From the NCBI RefSeq assembly GCF_002261185.1, contig NZ_NEVQ01000019.1, positions 62,001 to 126,000 on the forward strand: 64,000 nucleotides of DNA, written 5' to 3'. The position numbers were made by a program, and so were the translations under genes. Below the pieces are notes generated by a model. The model was not told where the DNA came from and did not search any database. It worked only from the letters and a program-made list of their open reading frames with translations. The stretch is from Bordetella genomosp. 4. GTDB taxonomy: Bacteria > Pseudomonadota > Gammaproteobacteria > Burkholderiales > Burkholderiaceae_B. Of this stretch, positions 8,842 to 19,400 are shown piece after piece; within the stretch, counting starts at the first letter, position 1, and each line of letters opens with the position of its first letter.

Positions 8842-9741
8842 CTAGGATTTCGCACGCACCTTCACGCCGGCCCAATCCTCGACGACGCGGGCCACATCGG
8901 TATAGTCCGCGTCGTGGCCGCAGATAGCGGTGGTCATCACCAGCATCTCGCGCACCGATGAGCCCACCACCATCGGCACGCCGTGGCGCTCGGCCTCTTC
9001 CAGGCACAAGCGCACATCCTTGTGTGCCAGGCGGACCGCAAAACCCACATTGAATGTGCCCGTCAGCACCGCCTTGGGGAATTTCTCCATGGTGGCAGAG
9101 TTGCGGCCCGAGCCTGCATTGATTACGTCGATCATGACGCTCGGGTCCAAGCCTGCCTTGACTCCCAGCGCCATGGCCTCCGAGGTAATGGCAACGGCAG
9201 TCGCCGACAGCAGATTGTTCGCCAACTTCATCACCTGAGCCTGGCCTGCCTCGGCGCCGAGATAAAACGGCTTGCCGAAATGGCCCAACACCCGCGTCAA
9301 CGCTTGGTAGCGCGCCGGCGCGCAAGCGACCATGACCGCCAGCGTGCCGCGTTCGGCCCCGGTCGGGCCGCCGCTGATAGGCGCATCGACATACTCGATA
9401 CCCTGCTCGGCCAGAATGTCGAACGCGCGCCGCGCCGCGGCAGGACCGATGGTCGACAAATCCACCACGCACTTGGCGCGATTCGCCCACGCCAGGCCCT
9501 GCTCGCCACTCAGCACACTCTCGACCACCTTGCCATCGGGCAGGCTCAGGAATACCACATCGGCCGCGTCACCCACGTCCTGAGCGCTGTCGTGAGCCAC
9601 GGCGCCGCACTCCACCAAGCGGCGCATCATCGCCGGGTCGCTATCGGTCACGTGAAGCACGTTGCCCGCATCGAGTAAACGCTTCGCCATGGGGCCGCCC
9701 ATATTTCCCAATCCAATGAATCCGTAAATCGTCTCACTCAT
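8842..9741 (-). CDS. NAD(P)-dependent oxidoreductase, 3-hydroxyisobutyrate dehydrogenase family
   Basis: A 299-residue beta-hydroxyacid dehydrogenase. The N-terminal dinucleotide motif is GFIGLGNMGGPMAKRL. The substrate-site motif is DAPISGGPTGAERGTLAVMV. The region VMKLANNLLSATAVAITSEA carries the catalytic Lys in KLANN. It oxidises a 3-hydroxy acid or reduces the corresponding semialdehyde. The start at 9741 (MSETIYGF) has GGAGGA before it and replaces a longer in-frame extension. The relic at 1152-1355 is a damaged gene of the same family. Confidence 0.92.
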   Translation of the reverse strand: MSETIYGFIGLGNMGGPMAKRLLDAGNVLHVTDSDPAMMRRLVECGAVAHDSAQDVGDAADVVFLSLPDGKVVESVLSGEQGLAWANRAKCVVDLSTIGPAAARRAFDILAEQGIEYVDAPISGGPTGAERGTLAVMVACAPARYQALTRVLGHFGKPFYLGAEAGQAQVMKLANNLLSATAVAITSEAMALGVKAGLDPSVMIDVINAGSGRNSATMEKFPKAVLTGTFNVGFAVRLAHKDVRLCLEEAERHGVPMVVGSSVREMLVMTTAICGHDADYTDVARVVEDWAGVKVRAKS

Positions 9742-9820
9742 GTCTGTCCTCCAATTGTGGGACGCGGAGAACCGCGTCCACGCTACACCATCGAATTGCA
9801 GCTCTGTCTCGCGGACGGGC

Positions 9821-10804
9821 TCAGCGAGGCTCCAGTCCAATCTGCTTGGCCAGCTCTGCGAATTGTTTTTGGTCACGTTGCAGCGTGCGCGCAAAACCCG
9901 CGGAGCTGCGTTCGTCATCCGCGGGAATCTGCGCGGCGAGCGTATCGATACGCTCGCGGAACGCCGGCGTCTGCACTGCCTTGGTCACTGCCTCGGAAAG
10001 TTTGTCGACCACATCCTTGGGCATATCCTTGGGCCCGACCAAGCCGTTCCATATCTGCAGATCGAACTGTGGCAGGCCGCCCTCGGCAAAAGTCGGCACG
10101 TCAGGCATCTGCGGCAAACGCTCCTTGGACGCCACCGCGATGGCCTTGATCTGTTTGCCCTTGTGCAGCGGCAGCATGGTGACTGTCTGATCCAGCACTG
10201 ACTGAATGGTGCCGCCCATCAAATCGGTAATCGCCGGACCCGAACCGCGATACTGCAGCAGTTCGGCCTGCACATTGGCCATGCGCAAGAACAACGCCTC
10301 GGCCAGATGCGCGGTCGTGCCCGGGCCGCCCGAGCCAAAATACAGTTTGAGCGCACCGCTACGCATACCCGCCAACATCGAGGGCAGATCCTGGATGCCG
10401 CTCTGATTGCTCACACTGAGCACCATGGGAACATTGGCGACTGTGCCGATCGCTGTCGTGTCCTTGACGATGTTCAAACCGGCCTTGGGATAGAGCAGAG
10501 GAATCAGCACCATGGACTGATTACTGAACATCAGCGTGTACCCATCAGGCGCCGATCGAGCCAGCCGCTGAAACCCCAGCAGTCCACCCGCCCCGGTGAC
10601 GTTTTCTACTACAAAGGTGTTGTTCGTGACTTTTCCGAGTTCGGTGGCCAACAACCGGGCCAGTGCGTCCAGACTGCCGCCGGGAGCCACGCCGACGATG
10701 ATAGTGACCGGTTTGGAAGGAAAACCGTCGTCGGCCCGGGCTGCGTGATTCACGCCCAGACACAAAGCAATGCTGGCAAGCGCGGATGCGATGCGTCGTT
10801 TCAT
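9821..10804 (-). CDS. Bug-family tripartite tricarboxylate transporter receptor (TctC-like)
   Basis: A 327-residue extracytoplasmic solute receptor. It has a signal peptide (KRRIASALASIALCLG with cleavage near ARA-DDG) and the Bug pattern PSKPVTIIVGVAPGGSLDAL, ENVTGAGGLLG and FAEGGLPQFDLQIWNGLVGP. Bug receptors bind small carboxylates in the periplasm. No TctA/TctB membrane partners are encoded nearby, which is common for these receptors. AAGGAGG precedes the start. Confidence 0.92.
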   Translation of the reverse strand: MKRRIASALASIALCLGVNHAARADDGFPSKPVTIIVGVAPGGSLDALARLLATELGKVTNNTFVVENVTGAGGLLGFQRLARSAPDGYTLMFSNQSMVLIPLLYPKAGLNIVKDTTAIGTVANVPMVLSVSNQSGIQDLPSMLAGMRSGALKLYFGSGGPGTTAHLAEALFLRMANVQAELLQYRGSGPAITDLMGGTIQSVLDQTVTMLPLHKGKQIKAIAVASKERLPQMPDVPTFAEGGLPQFDLQIWNGLVGPKDMPKDVVDKLSEAVTKAVQTPAFRERIDTLAAQIPADDERSSAGFARTLQRDQKQFAELAKQIGLEPR

Positions 10805-10828
10805 GTTGCCTCCTTCTTCAAAAAACCC

Positions 10829-12211
10829 TCAACACCTGCTTAGCAAGCGCGTCAGCGGACGGATGGAGTCGGCGCGTTCCAGATGCATGATCGCTTCCAG
10901 GCAGCTCTCGGCCGCACCTGTAGGCAATCCTGCACGCGGGAACAGCTGAAAAAACTTGTCTTCCACGTCGCGCCAATCGATGCCACGCACACCTGCTCCG
11001 CGAGGCGCTGTGCAGGCGGCGTGATGCATGGCGCCGTCTTTCATATGTATCGTGACGCTGCCGCCATGCCGATGAGGAAAGCGATCCGGTAGTGGCGGCG
11101 GGTCGGGGTCAAACTCGACTTTGTCTTGCAACGCAGCGATCACGGGATCGGCCATCTTGGCCGGGTCCATGTGTTGCCAAGCGAAGCCGTCGTCGGCAAT
11201 GGCCGCGGCGACGAAATAATGCAGACTATGAGCGGCGTCGACCAGATTACGAGGATGGGGTTCACCCTTGAAATCGGTCCATTGCACTGCCGCCGACACA
11301 ACGATGCGCGTAATGTCGTCAGGGCTGATGCGGCCGCCAGCCCGTGCGGCCTCGGCCGCGGCCTCGGCGGTTGCATGAAAAGGATGCGCACCCGGCATCA
11401 GCTTGATGGCCATGTCGGTCACAATGTCCCAAGACCCCCCCCAGTCTCGCACGATGTCCTCGCGCGCCAGCCCGCCCAGCGCATCGAGAAACCCGCGCGG
11501 CTGCTCGAACACACCCAGCTCGCCCTCGAAACCGGACTGCGCCGCCAACGCGGCTCGGACGCCCGTGCTGGCGGCCAGCCCGGCGTGATACTCCCGCGCG
11601 CAACTGGTGTCGGCCGCGATCGCCATACCGCCGATCGAGGTTGCCGAAAGTGCAATAGCGTGGGCGAGCCGATGCGCATCCAGCCGCAACAACAGGCCAG
11701 CAGCCACACAGGCGCCAAACACCGTGGAAAACGAACCATGAAAACCGCGCTGCATGCGTCCGGGTGTCAGCGACTCGTCAATGCGTCCCGCTATCTCATA
11801 GCCCAGCACCATGGCGGTCAGCACATCGTGGCCAGTCGATCCCTCACGTTCGCCCACTGCCAACGCCGCACTTGAGACAATGGTGCCGATGTGCGCGATG
11901 CTACGCATATCGCTATCATCTGACGCAGCCGCATCACTGGCCACTGCGTTCACACGCGCCGCGCTCGCCAGTGGCAACCGGGCATTGTCAAACCACACGG
12001 TCGCCACCGGCGCACCGCCATCTGCCAGATCCAGCTCACGGATAATGCGGGCCGATTCGATACCGTATCCGGCGGCGGCACTGGCAAGCGTGCTGGCCAG
12101 ACTCATCTTGGCATGCTCGAGCGCCAAAGCCGGGAGGTCGCCGACACGGGTCGACAGGACGAACTCAGCCAGTTGACGCGCCAACGGCGGCGTCAATAAA
12201 AGGGATCGCAC
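10829..12211 (-). CDS. MmgE/PrpD family protein (second copy), GTG start
   Basis: A 460-residue MmgE/PrpD protein, diverged from the copy at 6538-7923. Pieces include LEHAKMSLASTLASAAAGYG, AVGEREGSTGHDVLTAMVLG and ELGVFEQPRGFLDALGG. Role as for the first copy: dehydration, decarboxylation or isomerisation of an unknown carboxylic acid. The start codon is GTG at 12211, with AAAGGAA upstream. It is flanked by two Bug receptor genes. Confidence 0.88.
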   Translation of the reverse strand: MRSLLLTPPLARQLAEFVLSTRVGDLPALALEHAKMSLASTLASAAAGYGIESARIIRELDLADGGAPVATVWFDNARLPLASAARVNAVASDAAASDDSDMRSIAHIGTIVSSAALAVGEREGSTGHDVLTAMVLGYEIAGRIDESLTPGRMQRGFHGSFSTVFGACVAAGLLLRLDAHRLAHAIALSATSIGGMAIAADTSCAREYHAGLAASTGVRAALAAQSGFEGELGVFEQPRGFLDALGGLAREDIVRDWGGSWDIVTDMAIKLMPGAHPFHATAEAAAEAARAGGRISPDDITRIVVSAAVQWTDFKGEPHPRNLVDAAHSLHYFVAAAIADDGFAWQHMDPAKMADPVIAALQDKVEFDPDPPPLPDRFPHRHGGSVTIHMKDGAMHHAACTAPRGAGVRGIDWRDVEDKFFQLFPRAGLPTGAAESCLEAIMHLERADSIRPLTRLLSRC

Positions 12212-12243
12212 AGTAGAAGTTTCCTTTGTAAGTTACCGCGGTG

Positions 12244-13242
12244 TCACTGTGCCGCCGTGCCCAATTTCTGAAGGACCGGAATCCACGTGGCAAGATCCTG
12301 GCGCACCAGCGCTTCGAAAGCCGCGGGCTGGGGGATGGGCGTATCGGGCAAGGTGAATCCCAGGCCGATCAGCTTGTCGCGCAACGCCGAATCGCTCATG
12401 ACCTTGTCCAGCGCGGCATACAGACGCGACGAAATGTCAGGGGGAAGTTGAGCCGGACCCACCAGTCCCCACCAGAGCGTGACCGAATAGCCTTGCAAAC
12501 CGCTCTCGTCCAGCGTAGGAACGTCGGGCAACAAGCTCGAACGCTTCGGGCCGGTGACTGCGAGCGGCCGCAGCTTGCCCGACTTCACCAGGCCCAAGGC
12601 CGCGGGCATGTTGTAGAGACCCATGTCCACATCGCCACTCAGGATCGCGCTCAAGCCTTGCGGCGCGCCGGTATAGGGCACATGCATGAGCGGCTTTTCT
12701 AGATATTGCGCGACAGTAGCGCCGGCGATATGGTGACTGGTGCCCACGCCGCTGGAGGAATAGCGGAAAGTCTCCGGCGGCTTGGCCTTGATTGCTTCCA
12801 GCAGCGCCGGCGCACTGTGATAAGGCGATTTCTCGGACACGACCAACAGGTTCTGCACATCGGCGATCTCGCTGATGAAACTGAAATCCTTGATGGAGTC
12901 GTACCCTGGCGAGCTGTAGAGCACTTGGTTGTTGACAAAAGTCCCCTGCGCGGCGATACCTAACGTGTAGCCATCGGGTTTGGAACGCGCGATGTCCACC
13001 GTGCCAATCGTGCCGCCCGCGCCCCCCTTGTTGTCCACCACCAGAGGCTGGCCGAGTTGCTCGCTCAATGCCGTGGCCACCACGCGAGACAACGTATCGG
13101 CCGCACTGCCCGCGGCAAACGGCACAATGAGTTTGATGGGACGCTCAGGGTAAGCCGCTTCGGTGCGCAAGCACCACAGCGCGACGCAGGCAAACGGAAT
13201 CAGTGCGCGGGCGATCGCCCGGCGTCGATGAGGCTTGGTCAT
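12244..13242 (-). CDS. Bug-family tripartite tricarboxylate transporter receptor (TctC-like)
   Basis: A 332-residue receptor with a hydrophobic leader (ARALIPFACVALWC) and the Bug motifs YPERPIKLIVPFAAGSAADT, VDNKGGAGGTIGT and LDESGLQGYSVTLWWGLVGP. The start at 13242 has GAGGAG before it; the in-frame extension to 13377 would run into the divergent promoter region. It is the first gene of the long minus-strand block and lies opposite the LysR regulator, which probably controls it. Confidence 0.9.
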   Translation of the reverse strand: MTKPHRRRAIARALIPFACVALWCLRTEAAYPERPIKLIVPFAAGSAADTLSRVVATALSEQLGQPLVVDNKGGAGGTIGTVDIARSKPDGYTLGIAAQGTFVNNQVLYSSPGYDSIKDFSFISEIADVQNLLVVSEKSPYHSAPALLEAIKAKPPETFRYSSSGVGTSHHIAGATVAQYLEKPLMHVPYTGAPQGLSAILSGDVDMGLYNMPAALGLVKSGKLRPLAVTGPKRSSLLPDVPTLDESGLQGYSVTLWWGLVGPAQLPPDISSRLYAALDKVMSDSALRDKLIGLGFTLPDTPIPQPAAFEALVRQDLATWIPVLQKLGTAAQ

Positions 13243-13397
13243 TCTGTCTCCTCGTGGCAGGATCGCTTGCGGCGATACCGCAGCGCAAACACCGATCCGA
13301 CACTTGATTTGGTTTTGTTGGATAGGACAGACTGTAGGCCGCTTCCTCCCTGATGTCTGTGGAAACTTATTTCTCAATCATTGAATCCATCTCAACA
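13243..13397. promoter_or_regulatory. Divergent promoter region between the Bug/PrpD block and its LysR regulator
   Basis: This 155-base gap separates a minus-strand catabolic block from a divergent LysR gene, the classic arrangement for LysR-type control. I do not see an unambiguous T-N11-A box; several weak ones occur in the AT-rich part near 13300-13395. The assignment rests on gene arrangement. Confidence 0.4.
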
Positions 13398-14270
13398 ATG
13401 CACAAACTGAGAAACCGCCTCGGCCCGCTGCGTGTACTAGATGCCGTGCATCGCGGCGGCGGCGTTGGGCGGGCCGCCGAACTCCTGCACATCACACCGA
13501 GCGCGGTCAGCCATCAGTTGCGCCGACTGGAATCCGACCTGGGCGTGCGATTGGTGCAAAAAAACGGTCGCGACATTGGGTTCACGACAGCAGGCACCGA
13601 ACTGGCCATACAGGCCGCCCAGTTGTTCGATCAACTTGAGTCGGTGCTGGCCAAGGCCGGCGAGGCCGGAGCCAACCCTCGCATTCGAGTCAAAGTCATT
13701 CCCAGCCTCGCCATCAAATGGCTCATGCCCCGGCTGGGCTCGCTATATGCACAGCATGACAACATCGACATCGAGGTTGCCACCGTCGCTCGCGCCGATG
13801 ACACCGATCTGCACAACGCCGATTTCGTCGTGCGCCGGGGCAATGGCAACTGGCCGGGGCTGCGCGCCGATCTGCTGTTTCCTGACGAGTTGGTACTGGC
13901 CTGCGCACCGTCGCTGGCCGAGCGCCTGCGCACGCCCCAGGACGTGTTGGGCGAAACCTTGTTGAATTCGATGATTGCGCCGGACTGCTGGGATCGCTGG
14001 CTGCTATCGACCGGCCTGGCCGCAAACAGCGGCACGCGCTTTCTCTCGCTGGCCAACGCGGTACTGTGCCTGCAGGCAGCGGCCGACGGCCTGGGCATCG
14101 CCGTGACGCAGCGCGCCTATATCACCCAGGACTTCGCCACCGGCCAACTGGTGCAACCCCTGGCGCACAGCGCGCGCAGCGGCGACGGCTATTACCTGGT
14201 CAGCGATCCGGCGCGGGCGGCCACACTGCCGTTCAGCACCTTTGCCAACTGGATGATCGGCCAAAAGTAG
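13398..14270 (+). CDS. LysR-family transcriptional regulator (GcvA-like)
   Basis: A 290-residue regulator. The N-terminal winged helix-turn-helix is seen in LRVLDAVHRGGGVGRAAELL and ITPSAVSHQLRRLESDLGVR. The C-terminal effector-binding domain begins around residue 90 (RIRVKVIPSLAIKWLMPRLG, the GcvA-subfamily pattern). The start is placed at MHKLRNRLGPLR. An in-frame ATG 45 bases upstream is possible, and neither has a clear ribosome site. It is divergent from the catabolic block at 400-13242 and probably senses its substrate or an intermediate. Confidence 0.87.
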   Translation: MHKLRNRLGPLRVLDAVHRGGGVGRAAELLHITPSAVSHQLRRLESDLGVRLVQKNGRDIGFTTAGTELAIQAAQLFDQLESVLAKAGEAGANPRIRVKVIPSLAIKWLMPRLGSLYAQHDNIDIEVATVARADDTDLHNADFVVRRGNGNWPGLRADLLFPDELVLACAPSLAERLRTPQDVLGETLLNSMIAPDCWDRWLLSTGLAANSGTRFLSLANAVLCLQAAADGLGIAVTQRAYITQDFATGQLVQPLAHSARSGDGYYLVSDPARAATLPFSTFANWMIGQK

Positions 14271-14293
14271 GCACAAAGGCTTGGCCTCGCCCC

Positions 14294-15694
14294 TCAAGGC
14301 CGCCCGCCAGCCTGTGCTGAACGTTCGCCGTCAGCTTCGGCGGTGGCCGTCACCTCATCGAGCGCCGCGTCATCCGCTGCGGTGTCCGTGGCCTCAGCAG
14401 AAGCCGGCACCTGCACCACATCCGGCTCCGGCGACACCATCTCCATCCCCGCATCCGCCTCAATATCCACCCGCGGATCCAAGGTCACAGAGGCTGGAGA
14501 ACTCTGCAAACTATCCGGCATCGGCACAAAATGCACCGGTGCCTCATCCACCTGATGCACCCCGGTCACCCGCGCCGGCCGCACCTGCCATACCAAAATC
14601 AATGCACACGCTGACACAAATACATAGAACATATTCGGTCCGCCCGCCGACATCAGCGCCCCCGCCACGAGTGGGCCCAGGCACGCTCCCACCCCATAAG
14701 TCATCAATAAGATCGCGCTCAGACTGACGCGCCGATCCGACTCCACGTGGTCATTCGCAAACGCCGCCCCCAGCGGATACAACGTGAACTGCAACACCCC
14801 GAACACACAGGACAGCAACACCAGCGCCCAGAACGGCAAGGTCACCCAGCCCCACAGCACCGCAGGCAACAACACCAGCAAACACGCGTTGAAACGAATC
14901 AACCCCGCACGGTTGATCCGATCCGACAACCACCCCATCGGCCATTGCGACAACAACCCCGCCGTCACTCCCGCCGCCACAAACAGCGCCGACTGCGACG
15001 TCGTCATCCCGTACTTCGACGCAAACACAGGGGCCAGCCCATAAAACGCCCCCGACAGATTCCCTGCGACAAACAGCACCGTCAGCGACAACGGCACCCG
15101 TTGGCGGAAAAACGGCAGATCCAGGGGGGCCGGCACGGGCGTCGGCGGGTGTGAACGGGCCGTCACGGCAATAGGCACCAGGCACAACACCATGCAGGCC
15201 GCCACCAACACCAACGGCTGCTCATCCAGCGGACCATATGCGGTCAACACCAATTGACCCAGGACTGTACCCAGCCCGGATACCACCATATAGACCGAAA
15301 ACACTCGGCCACGCTGATGATTTTCCGTTTGCTCGTTGAGCCAGCTTTCGATGACCATCAACTCGGTCACCATCACAATGCCGGCCACGAGGCGAAATAC
15401 CAGCCACACCGGCATATAGTCGACCATGATCTGCGCCAGAATCATGCAAGTCGAAATCGCCGCACAGGCCACAAAAGCGCGGATATGTCCTACCCGGATG
15501 ATCAGCTTGTGCCCCAGCCGCGCGCCGCACACCAACCCCAGGTAATACCCGGCAATCAGTGTACCGATCCAGATCTCGCTGACTGACTGCGCAGTCAGCC
15601 GCAACCCCATGTAAGTATTGAACAGACCGCCGCCGATCAGCATCAGCAGCGTCGCCAGATAGAGCGACGAAAAAGAGGAAATCGTGGTCAGCAT
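14294..15694 (-). CDS. Major facilitator superfamily transporter (YcaD-like)
   Basis: A 466-residue carrier with about twelve TM segments from SSLYLATLLMLIGGGLFNTY to ALILVWQVRP, then a ~75-residue hydrophilic Ala/Glu/Asp-rich tail ending GGRP. The NEQTENHQRGRVFSVYM loop fits the YcaD subgroup. Substrate is unknown. The start is placed at MLTTISSF; an upstream GTG/ATG extension exists but is not family-like. It is convergent with the LysR gene, only 23 bases apart. Confidence 0.85.
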   Translation of the reverse strand: MLTTISSFSSLYLATLLMLIGGGLFNTYMGLRLTAQSVSEIWIGTLIAGYYLGLVCGARLGHKLIIRVGHIRAFVACAAISTCMILAQIMVDYMPVWLVFRLVAGIVMVTELMVIESWLNEQTENHQRGRVFSVYMVVSGLGTVLGQLVLTAYGPLDEQPLVLVAACMVLCLVPIAVTARSHPPTPVPAPLDLPFFRQRVPLSLTVLFVAGNLSGAFYGLAPVFASKYGMTTSQSALFVAAGVTAGLLSQWPMGWLSDRINRAGLIRFNACLLVLLPAVLWGWVTLPFWALVLLSCVFGVLQFTLYPLGAAFANDHVESDRRVSLSAILLMTYGVGACLGPLVAGALMSAGGPNMFYVFVSACALILVWQVRPARVTGVHQVDEAPVHFVPMPDSLQSSPASVTLDPRVDIEADAGMEMVSPEPDVVQVPASAEATDTAADDAALDEVTATAEADGERSAQAGGRP

Positions 15695-15856
15695 GGGATG
15701 CAGAAACGTGCCATCGCACCACGCGGTGCGCAAGCCGCGCGAATTTGCCAGGCGCAAAGTCACCGCAAGGACTGTGCCTGTGCCCGGGGTCATCACCAGG
15801 GAAATGTTATTGCCCTGGGACGGCCCGGCAGCTGGGATAGTCCCCGGCGGAAAAAA

Positions 15857-16360
15857 TTAAAGCTGCGACAACATCGTGCCCGCGTCGCTGACCTCGAATT
15901 TGCCAGGCGCCTCGACGTTCAATTGCGTCACAACGCCGTCTTTCAACAACGCCGAATAACGCTGCGAACGAATGCCCATGCCACGTGCATCCAGGTCCAG
16001 CTCCAGACCCAACGCCCGCGTCCAGTGAGCCGCGCCGTCGGCCAGCATGCGGATCTTGCCCGCCGTCTGCTGTTCGCGGCCCCATGCGCCCATCACAAAC
16101 GCATCATTGACCGACACGCACCAGATTTCGTCCACGCCCTTGGCCTTCAGCGCCGCGGCTTGCTCGACGTAGCCCGGCAGATGTTTGGCCGAGCACGTCG
16201 GCGTAAAAGCGCCCGGCACGGCGAACAGGGCAATCGTCTTGCCCTTGACCAGATCTGCGACCTGAAACGCATTGGGTCCCAGGGAGCAACCATTGGCTTC
16301 GGTCTCGAAAAACTCAGTCAGAGTGCCATCAGGCACGCGATCGCCGACTTTGATTGTCAT
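15857..16360 (-). CDS. Peroxiredoxin, Prx5/AhpE-like
   Basis: A 167-residue thioredoxin-fold peroxidase. The peroxidatic Cys is C56 in PGAFTPTCS. Other Prx5 features are VSVNDAFVMGAW and GMGIRSQRYSALLKDGVV. It reduces hydrogen peroxide and alkyl hydroperoxides in the cytoplasm with a thiol donor. GGAG lies before the start. It is likely an independent gene between the MFS carrier and the DUF748 protein. Confidence 0.93.
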   Translation of the reverse strand: MTIKVGDRVPDGTLTEFFETEANGCSLGPNAFQVADLVKGKTIALFAVPGAFTPTCSAKHLPGYVEQAAALKAKGVDEIWCVSVNDAFVMGAWGREQQTAGKIRMLADGAAHWTRALGLELDLDARGMGIRSQRYSALLKDGVVTQLNVEAPGKFEVSDAGTMLSQL

Positions 16361-16479
16361 TTACATCTCCAAGTGAACGCAGAAACGCGGACGCGAGCCG
16401 TCCGCCAAACCCTCATCATAGTGCCAAGTCGAGGGCTTGCGTTTGATGACAACGAAAGAATCACATTGACTGCCTCGCC

Positions 16480-19400
16480 TCATTGCAACGAAAACTCCAC
16501 ACGCGACGGCAGAGCGTCACCCTCGCCGGCCCCCCCCTCGAGATTGGGCGTCACAATGAAGATCCGATCGGCAGGCCCGATCTCCTGCAATTTTTCATAC
16601 ACGGCCTGCGCACGGGCCTGCGCCAATCGTTCCAGCGACTGCTCATTGATCGGCGCGGCCTTGCGCAACAAGGACTCCATCTGGTCGGCCGGAATCGACT
16701 TGGCCATGCCGATGAAATTGCGCGGCTTTTCCTCGATATCGGTATCGTCGTAGACGTCTTCCAGATATTTTTCGCGCTCAGCGCTCGACACCGTCACCGT
16801 AGAGAGATCAGGCTTTTTACCCTTGCCCGACGTGTCCTCGGCCTTGGCTTTGCGAATCTGGCGATCGACCCAGGCTTGGCGCAAGCCCTCCTCATCGGTG
16901 GCGGGGTCTGCTCGCCCGATGATATCCAGCTTCAGGGCAGGCCGATCATTCAACGCCTTGGCCAAAGTCGAAATACGCTCGTCCGCGTCCGCCGCCAACA
17001 CCGCGCTGCCGGGTTCGAAATTGATATACGACAGCTCTTCGCCGCTGCCAAACGCGGATGCGAGCAATGAGAACGGCGAGGTCACCGCCTTGACCAGCAA
17101 ATTGCCCAACACCCGCAAAATAATCCCGCCGACGGAAAACTCAGGATCATCGAGCGACCCGGAAATCGGCAGGTTGATATCGATATTGCCCTTGCTGTCC
17201 TTTAACAATGACACGGCCAACATCACAGGCAAGGTCGTGGCATCCGGACTGTTCGTCTTGTCGCCGAACGTCAATTGATTCAGCACCACATGGTTCGTCG
17301 CCTGCAACGCACGGTCTTCGAGCTTGTATTGCAGATCCACCGACAACTTGCCGCGCTTGATCGGATATCCCACATACTTTGCGGAATACGTCGTGAAGCG
17401 GGGCAAATCCACGCCTTTGGCCGAGACCTTCAGATCCAGCGACAGAAACTCGGCAAAAGGCTGCACCGTCCCACCGATCGACAAGGGCGCTGTGTCGTAA
17501 ACACGGCCCGTCACATTGACCTTTGCGGGTTTGGGTGCACGCGACGACACCGCCGACAAACCGCCTTCGATACGGGAAAGTTGGGCCGTATAGTTCGGTT
17601 TGACGAAATGGTCGGTAAACGTCATGCGGCCGTTTTTCAGCGTGACGCTGTTTAACGCGATATCCGGCAGTTTTCCGGTCTTGGCGGCCTGGGCCTCGCG
17701 TGCCGAGCGGCCGCGCGTCTGGGTATCCTGGGTAATCGACCCGCCGGCCTGCCCCGGCTCGGCCACCAGGTCCATCACATTCAAACGGCCTTCGGCACTG
17801 AGCAGAATGCGGCCATAAAAATCATCCAGCGTGACGTCGCCCAGATTGGCGGCAAACTGATCGCCATTGACCGACACCTGCATGCCGCTCAAATCCAGCG
17901 TTTTCCACCGCAGAAAGTCATCGCGATTCACTCGGTCGGCCAGATGCAGATCAGTGATGTCCACGCCGCCTTTCCAATTGGCCTTCAGCGGCGCGTTCGC
18001 CGTCGCCGCGGTGAATGCCGCCTCGCCATTGGCACCCACAACCAGCGAACGCACGGTCGCATTCAAGCTCGACGCGCCATAGGCCGCCAACGACGCCGCG
18101 TTGAAGTTCTGCAAATCCACTTTGGTTTGCAGCGCCAGAGGCTGCGTAGTCAAGGTCCCCTGCAGCGCCAGGCTGCCATCGCCCTGCACCCCCGTGGCCT
18201 GCAGAGTGAACGGCGACGGCGTGGCATCGAGCGCCACCCGATCGGCCGCCAGGCTGAGTTGTTTCACGCTCAGGTCCACCGCCGGCTTCTGCGATTCGTC
18301 ACGCGCGGCCAATTGAGACAGATCGACTTTGACGCCCGTCGCGGCGACTTGCGTCGCATTGCCCTGCTGAGCCACGGTGATCAGTCCTTGCACATCGAGC
18401 AAACCATCCAGTACCTGGATCGGCGACAGACTGCGCACCGCGGGCGCATATTGAGCCAGCCCCAGATGACCCGCGCGGAAATCGAGCTTCAGCCCCAAGG
18501 GGCTGAGCATCAGCGGGCCTTTTGCACGTATCCAGCCCCCGTCGCCGGGATTGTCCATCGTCAGCCACAGATTGATGGGCTGCTTTGCGGGCTGGGGAAA
18601 CTGCACGCTTTCTACCGTGACCGCAACGCCAGCAAACGTCGTATTGAGTTTGGTCACCGCATCCTGCACACGCAGTTCAGCATCGTGAATATTGATCGCA
18701 TCGACCGCGATCTGCCATTCGTCCGGCTCCTTGGCGGGCGGTATGGCGGCCTCGGCCTGCGCGGCAGGTGCATTTCCCGACGCCGCAGAGGCATTTCCGC
18801 CAGCCGCGTTCGCGCTCGGCACGCCCGATGCAGGCGCAACAGCAGCCGTTGTCGTTGCCGCCACGGCTTGCAGCGGGGCGCCATCATTGTGTCCCGATGT
18901 CTTGGCCGCAGCAGTCGCCTTATCACTGGCCGGCTTGCCATCCGTCTGCGCCACAGCAGGCTTGCCCCCGGCCGACTTGCCATCCGCAGTCTGGGCCGCG
19001 GCAGCGGCCTTAGCACTGCCTGATTTACCGTCCGCCGCTCGAACCGCATCCGGCTTGCCCGCTTTCGCAGCAGTCGCCGACCCTCCCAATGCCTTGAGCT
19101 TGTCGACCACCCGCAGCCAATTCAGCTGCTGATTCGCATCCCGGCTGGTCTGCAATACCGGGGACCACATTTCGATCTGACCAATCGAAAACTGCTTTGC
19201 CAGCATATCGAGCCTGACCCGCTGCACCTCCAGCGTGCTCCATTGGACCAATGCCGCGCCCGAGGCCTCGCGCAGATCCAATTGCCGCAGTCCCACATCC
19301 CCCGTCACCAGGATCTTTGCCGCCGCATCACGCGGCTGCTCGAACACGACCTTCAGATTCGAATCCAGTAAGGCACGTTCGACCTTGATCGGCAGAGCCA

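Noticed and set aside
17944-19023. 359-codon plus-strand frame opposite the DUF748 gene
   Set aside because: Arg/Gln-rich shadow of the low-complexity coding region; no independent evidence.
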